Assembly: GCF_000702445.1 (NCBI RefSeq)
Contig: NZ_JNIF01000003.1
Location: forward strand, 2,666,001 to 2,730,000
Direction: 5' to 3'
DNA from: Bryobacter aggregatus MPL3
Lineage (GTDB): Bacteria > Acidobacteriota > Terriglobia > Bryobacterales > Bryobacteraceae
DNA: 64,000 bases
Shown in pieces: positions 37,030-46,010 of the stretch; the stretch's first letter is position 1, and each line of letters opens with the position of its first letter. The position numbers and the translations under genes were made by a program. Below the pieces are notes generated by a model. It saw nothing but the letters and a program-made list of their open reading frames with translations, had not been told where the DNA came from and made no database searches.

Positions 37030-39555
37030 ATGCGAGGAATACTGGACGAGATCCGCAATGCATTCCGTGGGCTGCTGCACGCCCCACTTTTCACCTTTGT
37101 GGCGGTTTCTTCACTCGCCTTGGGGATTGGAGCGAATTCGGCCATCTTCAGCCTGATCGATCAGGTCATTCTGAAGAGCCTGCCTGTGGAGCGGCCCGGC
37201 GAATTGATCCAGGTCTTTCAATCCGGCTCCCATTACGGCTCCAACTCTGGACCGCGGATGAACTCCTATCCGATGTACCGCGAGTTCCGCGACCAGTCGC
37301 CTGTCCATGTCGGAATGATGGGCCGCCGTGAGATCGATGTCAGTGTTTCCTTTGAAGGCAGCACCGAGCGTACAGGTGGCGAACTGATCTCAGGCAACTA
37401 CTTCCAGGTGCTTGGAGTGAAGGCGCATCTCGGCCGGCTGATCGAGCCCGCCGATGACAAAAAGAAAAGCGGCCATCCTGTCGTTGTTCTGGGCTACGAC
37501 TACTGGAAAAACCGCTTCGCCGGCGACCCCGCGATCATCGGCAAGGAGTTGTTGATCAACAACTTCCGCATGACCGTCCTCGGTGTCAGCGAAGCAGGCT
37601 TCTTCGGCCTTGATCCCAGCCGCATTGTCAGCGTCCGCATCCCGATGATGATGAAGGCCGAGATGACGCCTGGCTGGGATGCGATGGAAGACCGCCGCAG
37701 CCGATGGGTGCAGATCTTCGCGCGCCTCAAGCCGGGGACGAGCATCGCGCAGGCCAAGGCCCAGATGAACTCGCAATTCCATAACATGCGGGCGATGGAA
37801 GTGAAGGAAGCCGCCTTTGCCAAGGCCTCCGATATCTCCAAGCAGAACTTCCTGCGGGGCAACCTCGAAGTGGAAACAGCCGCCAATGGCTTCTCTGGTT
37901 TGCGCCGCCGCATGGCGGAGCCGCTGTGGATTCTGATGGGCGTCGTCGGGCTGGTGCTGCTGATCGCCTGCACCAATGTTGCGAATCTTCTGATCGCCCG
38001 TGCCACCGGACGCCGGAAGGAGTTCGCCGTGCGCGCTGCTCTGGGCGCCAGCCGCTGGCGGCTGATGCGCCCGCTTCTGGTGGAGAGTCTGGTCCTGAGC
38101 TGCATCGGTGGAATTTGCGGATTGGTGCTTGCCTATGCCTTGAACTCGCTGCTACTCTCCTTCCTGCCCACCGGCTCCACCCCGCTGCGCATTGGCGCGG
38201 CTCCCGATTGGCGCGTCATGGCCTTCACTTTTGGAATCGCCTGCGCCACTGGTGTCCTGTTTGGTCTTTTCCCTGCCTACAACGCAGGCCAGACCGACGC
38301 AGCGCCCGCACTCAAGGAAGAAGGCCGCGGCATGTCCACCGGCTCCTCAGGCCTGGTGCGTAAAGTCCTCGTCGGCGTTCAGGTGGCCTTGTCCATCCTG
38401 CTTCTCGTTGCCGCCGGACTCTTCGTGCGGACTCTGCAGAATCTGAAGCTCACCGACACCGGCCTCGAGCCCAGCCGCCTGATTACCTTCCAAGCCAATC
38501 CGCCCCTGAGCGGCTACGATACCGCGAAGACAAAACAGTTTATGCGCGACTTCAAACAGCGTGCCGAAGCCACCCCGGGCATCCTCAAAGTCGGCATCGC
38601 CAACATCGACAAAATGAACGGCAACGAGTGGGATTCCACCGTCACCGTCGAGGGCTTCAAGCACGACGCCGGCAAAATGCCCGGGCCCTACTTTGATGCC
38701 GTCACGCCGGGCTATGTCGAGACCATGGGCATGAAGATCCTGCAAGGCCGCGACTTCCGCGATTCCGATTTCACAAACGAGCCGCCCGACTCGCAGAAAT
38801 GGGCGTCCTGGCGGATTTGCATGATCAACCAGAAGTTTGCCGACACCTACTTTGCCGGCAAGAACCCCATCGGCTACCACCTCGGTATGGGCGGCGACCC
38901 CGGCACGCCGACCGACATCGAAATTGTTGGCGTCTTCTCCAATGCGAAATACATGGATGTCCGCGAGGATGTCAATATTCAGGTGCTCGTGCCGATGTAT
39001 CAGCTCAGCCACCCGCCCTCCCTGGTCGCCTATGTCCGCACGGCGGGCGACGAATCGCAGGCCATCGGAACCATTCGCAACCTGGTGCGCCAGATGGACC
39101 CCTCACTGCCGCTCCATTCGATGCGCAGCTTCACCGATCAGATCGACAACAGCCTCTCCACCGAACGTCTCTTGTCCTTCCTCGCCAGCATCTTCGGCAT
39201 CGTAGCCACTATCCTCGCTGCCATCGGACTCTACGGCGTCCTCTCGCTGGCCGTCTCCCGCCGCCAGAAGGAGATTGGCATTCGCATCGCGCTCGGCGCC
39301 GAGTCTGGCTCGGTGATCGGGCTAGTGATGAAAGAGATCCTCTTCCTCATCGCCGGCGGTATTCTCGTCGGCGTGCCTGCGGCCATGTTGCTTTCCACCT
39401 ACGTGAAGAAGCAGCTCTACGGGATGGAGGCCATGGATCCGATCACCTTCGTCCTCGCGGTTGTCTCACTAATCCTCGTAGCGCTCCTGGCCTCCTGGCT
39501 GCCGACACGCCGGGCCACCAAAGTGAACCCGATCGAGGTGCTGCGCTACGAGTGA
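37030..39555 (+). CDS. MacB-like orphan permease (acidobacterial duplicated orphan permease, ADOP)
   Basis: 841 residues with two FtsX/MacB permease units and about eight membrane helices. N-terminal RNAFRGLLHAPLFTFVAVSSLALGIGANSAIFSLID is the family signature. MacB-type periplasmic domain (about 50-270), then the first FtsX unit (about 290-410, LLIACTNVANLLIARATGRRKEFAVRAALG), a second periplasmic domain and a second FtsX unit (about 725-841, SRRQKEIGIRIALGAE). No ABC ATPase is encoded beside it. ADOP proteins are expanded in Acidobacteria; whether they transport or act as mechanical transducers is unknown. Confidence 0.92.
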   Translation: MRGILDEIRNAFRGLLHAPLFTFVAVSSLALGIGANSAIFSLIDQVILKSLPVERPGELIQVFQSGSHYGSNSGPRMNSYPMYREFRDQSPVHVGMMGRREIDVSVSFEGSTERTGGELISGNYFQVLGVKAHLGRLIEPADDKKKSGHPVVVLGYDYWKNRFAGDPAIIGKELLINNFRMTVLGVSEAGFFGLDPSRIVSVRIPMMMKAEMTPGWDAMEDRRSRWVQIFARLKPGTSIAQAKAQMNSQFHNMRAMEVKEAAFAKASDISKQNFLRGNLEVETAANGFSGLRRRMAEPLWILMGVVGLVLLIACTNVANLLIARATGRRKEFAVRAALGASRWRLMRPLLVESLVLSCIGGICGLVLAYALNSLLLSFLPTGSTPLRIGAAPDWRVMAFTFGIACATGVLFGLFPAYNAGQTDAAPALKEEGRGMSTGSSGLVRKVLVGVQVALSILLLVAAGLFVRTLQNLKLTDTGLEPSRLITFQANPPLSGYDTAKTKQFMRDFKQRAEATPGILKVGIANIDKMNGNEWDSTVTVEGFKHDAGKMPGPYFDAVTPGYVETMGMKILQGRDFRDSDFTNEPPDSQKWASWRICMINQKFADTYFAGKNPIGYHLGMGGDPGTPTDIEIVGVFSNAKYMDVREDVNIQVLVPMYQLSHPPSLVAYVRTAGDESQAIGTIRNLVRQMDPSLPLHSMRSFTDQIDNSLSTERLLSFLASIFGIVATILAAIGLYGVLSLAVSRRQKEIGIRIALGAESGSVIGLVMKEILFLIAGGILVGVPAAMLLSTYVKKQLYGMEAMDPITFVLAVVSLILVALLASWLPTRRATKVNPIEVLRYE

Positions 39556-39574
39556 GTGCAAGGGCTTTCGATAA

Positions 39575-39599
39575 GGGGATGTTAACCTGAAAACACCCC
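39575..39599 (+). promoter_or_regulatory. Hairpin immediately upstream of the RND pump start
   Basis: GGGG-A-TGTT pairs with AACA-CCCC around an eight-base loop, ending 4 bases before the RND ATG at 39604, where a ribosome site should be. No plain ribosome site is visible. It may limit initiation, or be chance. Confidence 0.3.
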
Positions 39600-39603
39600 C
39601 AAA

Positions 39604-42600
39604 ATGTGGATCGTAAAGCTGGCGCTCAGCCGCCCGTACACCTTCGCGGTGATGGCGGTTCTGATTGTAATTCTTGGTGCCGTCTCGATCGTTTCGATGC
39701 CGACGGATATCTTTCCTAACATTGATATCCCCGTTGTCAGTGTGATTTGGAACTACAACGGCATGTCCCCCGACGACATGGAAAAGCGCGTTGTCAACTC
39801 CTTTGAGCGTGCCATCACCACGACGGTCAACGATGTCGAACACATCGAAAGCCAGTCGATGGCGAGCTATGGCGTCATTCGCGTCTACTTCCATCCAGGG
39901 GTCCGCATCGACCTTGCGGTTGCACAACTCACTGCGATTTCCAATTCCATCACCCGCGTCTTGCCTCCGGGGATTTTTCCGCCCTTTATTCTGCGCTACA
40001 ACGCGGCCACGGTGCCCATTCTGCAGTTGGCGCTCTCTAGCAATTCGATGAGCGAGCAGACCATCTACGATCTGGCCAACTCCCAGATCCGCATGGGCCT
40101 TGCTACCGTTCAGGGCGCCTCGATTCCAATTCCCTACGGCGGCCGTGTCCGTCAGATCATGGTCGATCTCGATCCCCACGCGATGCAGGCGCGACGGCTC
40201 TCGGCGGTCGATATCTCCACTGCCGTCAATGCCCAGAACCTCGTCCTGCCCAGTGGCACGGCAAAGATCGGCTCCAGCGAATTCAACGTCCGCCTCAATG
40301 CGAGCCCTGAGCTGGTCCACGAACTCAACTCCATCCCGGTCAAGGACGTCAACGGGGCAGCCGTCTATCTGCGCGATGTCGCGCAGGTCCGCGACGGCTT
40401 CGCGATCCAGACCAATGTCGTGCGGCAGAACGGCAGCCGTGGCGCCTTGCTCACCATCCTCAAAAATGGCAACTCTTCGACGCTCGAGATCATTGAACGC
40501 GTTCAGAAGGAACTCGACCGTCTCCAAAGCATCATCCCCAAGGAAATGAACGTGCGCCGCATGTTCGACCAGAGCCTCTTTGTCCGCGCCTCCATCGACG
40601 GCGTCGTTCACGAAGGTATCATTGCCGCGGTGCTCACCGGCTTGATGATCCTGCTCTTCCTCGGCAGTTGGCGCAGCACTCTCATCGTTTGCGTTTCGAT
40701 TCCGCTCTCGATTCTGGTTTCGATCTCGATCCTCTACCTCACCGGGCAGACGCTGAACGTCATGACGCTCGGCGGCCTTGCGCTCGCGGTTGGCATCCTG
40801 GTCGACGACGCGACCGTTGAAATCGAAAACATCCATCGCAACCGCCACATGGGCAAGCCGCTGGTGCGGGCGATTCTTGATGGCGCGCAGCAAATCGCCG
40901 TCCCCACCTTCGTCTCCACGCTGTCCATCTGCATCGTCTTCGTCCCGGTCATCTTCCTCACCGGTGCGGCGAAATTCCTCTTCACGCCGCTCGCGCTGGC
41001 GGTGGTCTTCGCGATGATGGCCAGCTATATGTTGAGCCGGACGATCGTGCCCACCATGTCGCACTTCCTGCTTGCTCACGACAAGGAATCAGGCCTCATC
41101 TGGCGCATGCACGAAGGCTTCAATGTGGTCTTTGAGAAGATGAAGGACCTTTACGGCGAGGCGCTCGAATGGTCGCTCTCCAATCGCGCCGTTGTCTTCA
41201 CGGTCTTCTTTGTTTTTGTCGGATTCTCCGGTTGGCTGGCTACCAAGGTGGGCGAAGACTTCTTCCCCGAAGTTGACGCCGGGCAGTTCCGGCTGCACGT
41301 CCGCGGTCCGGTCGGCTCGCGCATTGAGGAGACAGAGCAGCTCTTTGCCCGTGTCGAAGGCGTCATCAAACAAGTGGTTCCTGCCCGCGAGTTGGACAGC
41401 ATCCTCGACAACATCGGCCTGCCTTCGCTCGGCATCAATCTGGCCTATTCGGACGGAGCAACGATTGGCCGTTTCGACGGCGAAATCCTGGTCAGCCTCA
41501 AGGAACAGCAGAACGCCACCAAAGTCTATGTGCAGCAATTGCGCCGCCGCTTGCAGTCGGAGTTCCCGGAAGCGGAGTTCTTCTTCCAGCCTGCCAACAT
41601 GATCAACCAGATCCTGAATTTTGGCCGTCCCGCGCCCTTTGACATCCAGGTGGTAACCCGCAATCGTGCTGCTGGCATCAAGGTAGCCAGGGAGATTGAA
41701 AGCAAAGTGAAGCGCATCCCGGGAGCCGTGGACGTCCACCTGCACCAGGTCATGAATTATCCGGACATCCAACTGAACGTGGACCGGGCTAAGGCCGACG
41801 TGCTCGGCCTGTCGCAGCGCGACGTGGCCAACAGTCTGCTCGTCAGTCTGAGTTCGAGCGGCCAGACCCAGCCGAACTTCTGGCTCGACCCGGCCAATGG
41901 CGTCAGCTACCAGGTGACGGCGCAGACCCCCCAAGTCAAGATCGAGAACCTGGACGACATCATGAATACGCCGATCACCCCTCCGGGGGGCGGCAACACC
42001 AGCCTGCTGTCCAACATTGCAAGCGTCAATCGCTCCACCAGCATGGCCGTGGTCAATCATTACAACGTGCAGCCCATCTTCAACGTGTTTGCGAATGTCG
42101 AAAACAGCGATCTTGGCACCGTCCAGAAGCACGTCGAAGCGATCCTCAAGGACATGCGTCCCAAGCTGCCCAAGGGCGTCACCATCGACCTGCGCGGCCA
42201 GGTGGAAACGATGAATTCGAGCTTCCTGCGCCTCGGTCTGGGCCTGCTCTTCGCTATCCTGCTCGTCTACATGCTCATGGTCGTCAACTTCCAAAGCTGG
42301 CTTGATCCCTTCATCATCCTGACGGCGCTGCCCGGCAGCTTGAGCGGCATCGTCTGGCTGCTCTTTGTCACCCAGACCACCTTCAACGTGCCCAGCCTGA
42401 TGGGCGCAATCATGAGCATCGGCGTCGGCGTAGCCAATAGCATTCTATTGGTCACCTTCGCAAACGACCTGCGTCCCGGCGGCCTGAACAGCCGCGAAGC
42501 GGCGCTCGAGGCTGGCGTCACGCGTCTGCGTCCCGTCGTGATGACCGCCTCAGCGATGATCATCGGCATGTTACCCATGTCGCTTGGACTCGGAGAAGGC

Positions 42601-42744
42601 GGCGAGCAGAACGCGCCTCTAGGCCGCGCGGTCATTGGCGGATTGTTATTGGCAACGGTAGCGACCTTGTTCATCGTTCCGTTGGTCTACAGTGGTTTGC
42701 GCAAGAACGCGCCGGTATGGAACGAGATCGAGGAGACAGAATAA
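39604..42744 (+). CDS. RND-family efflux permease (AcrB/HAE1-like)
   Basis: 1046 residues, normal for the family. Twelve membrane helices and two large periplasmic domains. The TM4 proton-relay carboxylates are in LAVGILVDDATVEIENIH. The TM10 position normally occupied by Lys is Asn-like (GVGVANSILLVTF). N terminus MWIVKLALSRPYTFAVMAVLIVILG is canonical. It probably exports hydrophobic compounds with the adaptor encoded 2 bases downstream. No outer-membrane channel gene is adjacent. Confidence 0.93.
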   Translation: MWIVKLALSRPYTFAVMAVLIVILGAVSIVSMPTDIFPNIDIPVVSVIWNYNGMSPDDMEKRVVNSFERAITTTVNDVEHIESQSMASYGVIRVYFHPGVRIDLAVAQLTAISNSITRVLPPGIFPPFILRYNAATVPILQLALSSNSMSEQTIYDLANSQIRMGLATVQGASIPIPYGGRVRQIMVDLDPHAMQARRLSAVDISTAVNAQNLVLPSGTAKIGSSEFNVRLNASPELVHELNSIPVKDVNGAAVYLRDVAQVRDGFAIQTNVVRQNGSRGALLTILKNGNSSTLEIIERVQKELDRLQSIIPKEMNVRRMFDQSLFVRASIDGVVHEGIIAAVLTGLMILLFLGSWRSTLIVCVSIPLSILVSISILYLTGQTLNVMTLGGLALAVGILVDDATVEIENIHRNRHMGKPLVRAILDGAQQIAVPTFVSTLSICIVFVPVIFLTGAAKFLFTPLALAVVFAMMASYMLSRTIVPTMSHFLLAHDKESGLIWRMHEGFNVVFEKMKDLYGEALEWSLSNRAVVFTVFFVFVGFSGWLATKVGEDFFPEVDAGQFRLHVRGPVGSRIEETEQLFARVEGVIKQVVPARELDSILDNIGLPSLGINLAYSDGATIGRFDGEILVSLKEQQNATKVYVQQLRRRLQSEFPEAEFFFQPANMINQILNFGRPAPFDIQVVTRNRAAGIKVAREIESKVKRIPGAVDVHLHQVMNYPDIQLNVDRAKADVLGLSQRDVANSLLVSLSSSGQTQPNFWLDPANGVSYQVTAQTPQVKIENLDDIMNTPITPPGGGNTSLLSNIASVNRSTSMAVVNHYNVQPIFNVFANVENSDLGTVQKHVEAILKDMRPKLPKGVTIDLRGQVETMNSSFLRLGLGLLFAILLVYMLMVVNFQSWLDPFIILTALPGSLSGIVWLLFVTQTTFNVPSLMGAIMSIGVGVANSILLVTFANDLRPGGLNSREAALEAGVTRLRPVVMTASAMIIGMLPMSLGLGEGGEQNAPLGRAVIGGLLLATVATLFIVPLVYSGLRKNAPVWNEIEETE

Positions 42745-42745
42745 C

Positions 42746-43963
42746 GTGAAGTCGACGAGAGCGATTGGAGTGTTTCTCTTACTGGGGCTCATCGCTGCAG
42801 GAGTGTTTTTCCTGGGATGGGCGCCTCGCCAAAACCGTATCCAGATGATCGAAGCCGAGGCGAAGTCGAATGCCGAGGAGCGGCTGGCCGTCACCGTCGT
42901 CAAGGTGAAGCTCTCGGCGCCCACCTCGGAACTCACCCTGCCTGGAAACGTCTCGGCCGTGGGTGAGACTCCGATCTATGCCCGCGCCGAAGGCTACATC
43001 AAGACGCGCAACGTGGACATCGGCGACGTCGTTAAGAAGGGCGACACCCTCGTCGAAATCGATTCTCCCGAGCTCGACCAGCAGCTGCGCAATGCAAAGG
43101 CCCGTCTCGAGCAACTGCGCGCCTCGGCCGAGCAAGTGAAAGCTGCCATCGAGCAGGCCCGGGCCAACGTGAAGCTGGCCGAGATCAACTTTGGCCGCTC
43201 GAAGCAACTCGTTGCCGAAGGTGTCTTCGCCAAGGCCGATCTCGATGAGAAGACCGCGATCTTCGACGCCCGCAAGGCCGACGTCAAGGCGCAGGAAGCC
43301 AATCTCGGCGCGGCCAACGAATCGATCCGCGCTCAACTCGCAGAAGTCGCCCGCATCGAACAATTAACCGACTTCAAGCGCGTCACCGCGCCCTGGGCCG
43401 GCATCATCACACAGCGCAATTGCGCCGTGGGCAATCTGATCACGCCGTCTGCCATCGCTGCTGGCCGCGATCTATTCCGCTTGAGCGACATCTCGACGCT
43501 GCGCGTCTTCGTCACCGTGCCGCAATCGAATGTGGTCGATATCCGAGTAGGCCAAAAAGCGACGGTCCGCGTGCCCGAACTGAATCGCATCTTCATCGGA
43601 AAAGTAGCGCGCAATGCGAATGCGCTTGAGAATCAATCCCGCACGCTGTTGACCGAAGTGAATGTGCAGAATCAGAACAACTCCCTGCTGCCGGGGATGT
43701 ACGTGCAGGTGGGTATGGAAACGGCGCAAGCCCGGCGCATGATTCTCGTGCCTGGCGACACCATCGTCACTCGCAGCGACGGCACCTTTGTCGCCATTGT
43801 CGATCAGAGCAACAAGGTGAATTTCAGCAAGATCACCGTTGGCCGCGATTATGGAACCGAAGTGGAAGCCACTAGCGGCGTCAGCGAAGGTGACAGCTTG
43901 GTCGTCAACCCCTCGGACGACGTCAAGAACGGCGTCATCGTGAAGGCGACAGCACGCAAGTAG
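42746..43963 (+). CDS. RND periplasmic adaptor (HlyD/AcrA-like)
   Basis: 405 residues from a GTG at 42746, with GAGGAG 10 bases upstream in the end of the pump gene. N-terminal membrane anchor (GVFLLLGLIAAGVFFLGW), then lipoyl half-domains around a coiled-coil hairpin (LDQQLRNAKARLEQLRASAEQVKAAIEQARANVKL) and a beta-barrel domain. It links the inner-membrane pump to an outer-membrane channel. Order pump-adaptor and spacing of 1 base show a shared transcript. Confidence 0.93.
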   Translation: MKSTRAIGVFLLLGLIAAGVFFLGWAPRQNRIQMIEAEAKSNAEERLAVTVVKVKLSAPTSELTLPGNVSAVGETPIYARAEGYIKTRNVDIGDVVKKGDTLVEIDSPELDQQLRNAKARLEQLRASAEQVKAAIEQARANVKLAEINFGRSKQLVAEGVFAKADLDEKTAIFDARKADVKAQEANLGAANESIRAQLAEVARIEQLTDFKRVTAPWAGIITQRNCAVGNLITPSAIAAGRDLFRLSDISTLRVFVTVPQSNVVDIRVGQKATVRVPELNRIFIGKVARNANALENQSRTLLTEVNVQNQNNSLLPGMYVQVGMETAQARRMILVPGDTIVTRSDGTFVAIVDQSNKVNFSKITVGRDYGTEVEATSGVSEGDSLVVNPSDDVKNGVIVKATARK

Positions 43964-43975
43964 TATGATCTTCGG

Positions 43976-45091
43976 GTGAAGATCGAATCCATCCGCGCCA
44001 TCCCGCTGTACGGCAAGGCGTATGAAGATTGGCCCGCCCGCTACGGAGAGCTTGAGCAGACGCGAACGCTTGTCGAGGTGCGCACCGACGCTGGCCTCAG
44101 CAGTCTCGGTAGCGTCTATACCTCCGGGCCGCTGGTGAGTGCGGCGCTTGATCTGCTGCGGCCGCTCTACACCGGCGCAAGCGCGATTGACCCGGCGGCG
44201 ACCACCGAAATGCTCCACCAGAACACCTTCTGGCAAGGGCGCGGCGGCTCGGTCACACACACCATCTCCGGCATCGATATGGCGCTCTGGGATCTCCTCG
44301 GGCAAGTTACTGGGCAACCCATCTGGCGCCTGCTCGGAGGCAAATACCGGGACCGCATCCAGCCCTACGCCTCGATGTTGATGGTTGCTCCAGAACGCAT
44401 GGGCGAGCGTCTACTGGCTGCAAAGGAACGCGGCTTTCGCGCCTTCAAAATCGGTTGGGGACCCTTTGGCAGAAGCGCCGCTGGTGTCGATGAGGCGATC
44501 GTCCGCGCAGCCCGTACGGCCATTGGCGACGACTGTCATCTGATGGTCGATGCAGGCGCGAGCGATGCTTTCTGGCCGCACGGCTTCAAGTGGGCGCTCG
44601 AGAAGTCGCGCATGTTGAAGGATTACAACGTCGCCTGGTTTGAAGAAGCGCTGCGTCCCGACGACATCGACGGCTATGTCGAACTGACACGCCAATCGCC
44701 GGTCCCGATTGCGGCAGGAGAAGTCTTAACCCGTCGGCAGACCTTTTTGCCTTGGATCGAACGGCACGCGGTGGATTATCTCCAGCCCGATGTCACCAAG
44801 GTGGGCGGGCTCTCCGAGCAGCATCGCATCGGCCAATACGCCGACGATCACAACATGCTCGTTGTCCCGCACGGCTGGAATACTGGGGTCGGGCTGGTTG
44901 TCGACCTCCACCTCTGTGCTGCTGCCGGCAACGCCCGATGGGTCGAATATCTGACGCCGGAACCCTACCTTGAGGATGTCTTTGCCCAGCCCTTTCGCCT
45001 CGATGGCGAGGGGATGTTGCAGATTCCACAGGCAGCCGGTTATGGCGTGCAGTGGAATTGGGATGGGATTGCGAAGCTGGCGCGGGGCTAA
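43976..45091 (+). CDS. Enolase-superfamily dehydratase/racemase, mandelate racemase group
   Basis: 371 residues, GTG start 12 bp after the adaptor stop. N-terminal capping domain (about 1-120), barrel afterwards. Metal ligands in LMVDAGA, WFEEALRPDD and AAGEVL. The acid/base Asp and His are in LQPDVTKVGGL and VPHGWNTGVG. The first base motif reads FKIGW, with only one Lys in place of K-x-K, as in acid-sugar dehydratases rather than epimerases. Its substrate is likely a sugar acid. The 3' end interlocks with the anti-sigma gene in a 4-bp stop overlap. Confidence 0.85.
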   Translation: MKIESIRAIPLYGKAYEDWPARYGELEQTRTLVEVRTDAGLSSLGSVYTSGPLVSAALDLLRPLYTGASAIDPAATTEMLHQNTFWQGRGGSVTHTISGIDMALWDLLGQVTGQPIWRLLGGKYRDRIQPYASMLMVAPERMGERLLAAKERGFRAFKIGWGPFGRSAAGVDEAIVRAARTAIGDDCHLMVDAGASDAFWPHGFKWALEKSRMLKDYNVAWFEEALRPDDIDGYVELTRQSPVPIAAGEVLTRRQTFLPWIERHAVDYLQPDVTKVGGLSEQHRIGQYADDHNMLVVPHGWNTGVGLVVDLHLCAAAGNARWVEYLTPEPYLEDVFAQPFRLDGEGMLQIPQAAGYGVQWNWDGIAKLARG

Positions 45092-45339
45092 TGCCCGCTG
45101 CACTTCTTCTCGGCCATCTTCCTCTGCAAGGCGGCGAGTAGCTTGTTTTCGAGCGCCTCAGGCACAGCCTGGGGCTCGCAGCCCTTATAGATCTGCAAGG
45201 TTTTCTTGGTTGTATCCAGAACCACCCAGCAGTTGGGGCACTCTTTGGCGTGTTGGTCGAGCTCTGCACGGGTTTCAGCGTCGATGGACGAGTCCAGGTA
45301 ATCGCTGAGTTCGCGCAGGAAGTCCTTACAGGTAGGCAA
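45088..45339 (-). CDS. Zinc-finger anti-sigma factor (short ZAS type)
   Basis: 83 residues, helical. The zinc-anchor H-x3-C-x2-C (HAKECPNC) is present with an N-terminal Cys (PTCKDFL). No membrane helix, so it is a soluble ZAS protein that would bind its sigma factor and release it on oxidation or loss of zinc. It overlaps the ECF sigma gene end by 14 bp, so it is coupled to it. Confidence 0.87.
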   Translation of the reverse strand: MPTCKDFLRELSDYLDSSIDAETRAELDQHAKECPNCWVVLDTTKKTLQIYKGCEPQAVPEALENKLLAALQRKMAEKKCSGH

Positions 45340-45952
45340 ACGCGTCTTCTCCCTTGCGCTTAAATAAGCGAGTCAGTTTTTCCCGCAACTGCAGCCGGGC
45401 CCGCAGCAGGCGGCTTTTTACCGCCGGAATGCTCAGCCCCAGCGTTTCCGCTGTTTCCTCAGTCGAGAGTTCTTCAACATCGCGCAGCATGAATACCGTT
45501 CGAAATCCTTCAGGCAGACTGGAGATCGTTTTATCGAGAATCTCCCGCAGTTCATCCTGGGAGTAGCGATCTTCCGGATTGCCTTCCCAGACCGCGATCT
45601 CGCGCATCATTGTATCCTCACCGGTGTCTAGTTCTTCATCGAGAGAAACGACGCGGCCCGTTTTGCGTTTCCGCAATTTCATCAGCGCCTCGTTCATCGC
45701 AATGCGAACCAGCCAGGTGTAAAACTTGCTGTTGCCCTGAAAACCGTCCAGATGCGTATAGGCCTTCATGAACGACTCTTGCAGGACGTCTTCTGCATCC
45801 TCGTCATTGTTTGTGATGTTGCGCGCGACGCGAAGGATGCGGCGACTATATCGCTTTACGAGTTCAGGAAACGCTCCGTCATCCCCGCCTTTGGCAAGTT
45901 CGACCAACTGCTCGTCGCTGAGGGGCTCGATGGAAGTCATCTTAACGTTCAC
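45326..45952 (-). CDS. ECF RNA polymerase sigma factor
   Basis: 208 residues if started at GTG 45952, where AGGA precedes by 9 bases; an ATG at 45940 gives 204. Region 2 has ARNITNNDEDAEDVLQESFMKAYTHL and FYTWLVRIAMNEALMKLRK. Region 4 is LPEGFRTVFMLRDVEELSTEETAETLGLSIPAVKSRLLRARL. RpoE-like. Coupled to the anti-sigma gene. It is divergent from thrS, with 58 bp between. Confidence 0.95.
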   Translation of the reverse strand: MNVKMTSIEPLSDEQLVELAKGGDDGAFPELVKRYSRRILRVARNITNNDEDAEDVLQESFMKAYTHLDGFQGNSKFYTWLVRIAMNEALMKLRKRKTGRVVSLDEELDTGEDTMMREIAVWEGNPEDRYSQDELREILDKTISSLPEGFRTVFMLRDVEELSTEETAETLGLSIPAVKSRLLRARLQLREKLTRLFKRKGEDAFAYL

Positions 45953-45986
45953 TATAGCCCATCCTGAAAATAGCGCCTGTTACACT

Positions 45987-46000
45987 GAGGGGTACCCCTC
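45987..46000. promoter_or_regulatory. Perfect 14-bp palindrome upstream of thrS
   Basis: GAGGGGTACCCCTC is a perfect palindrome 10 bases before the thrS ATG and 35 bases from the ECF sigma start. It could be an operator for either gene, or fold in the thrS leader RNA. No matching regulator is known to me. Confidence 0.4.
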
Positions 46001-46010
46001 GAAAGACCCC

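Noticed and set aside
39469-41079. A 536-residue frame antisense to the RND pump gene
   Set aside because: It has an Asp/Arg/His-rich composition and no fold; the RND frame on the other strand has full-length family motifs.
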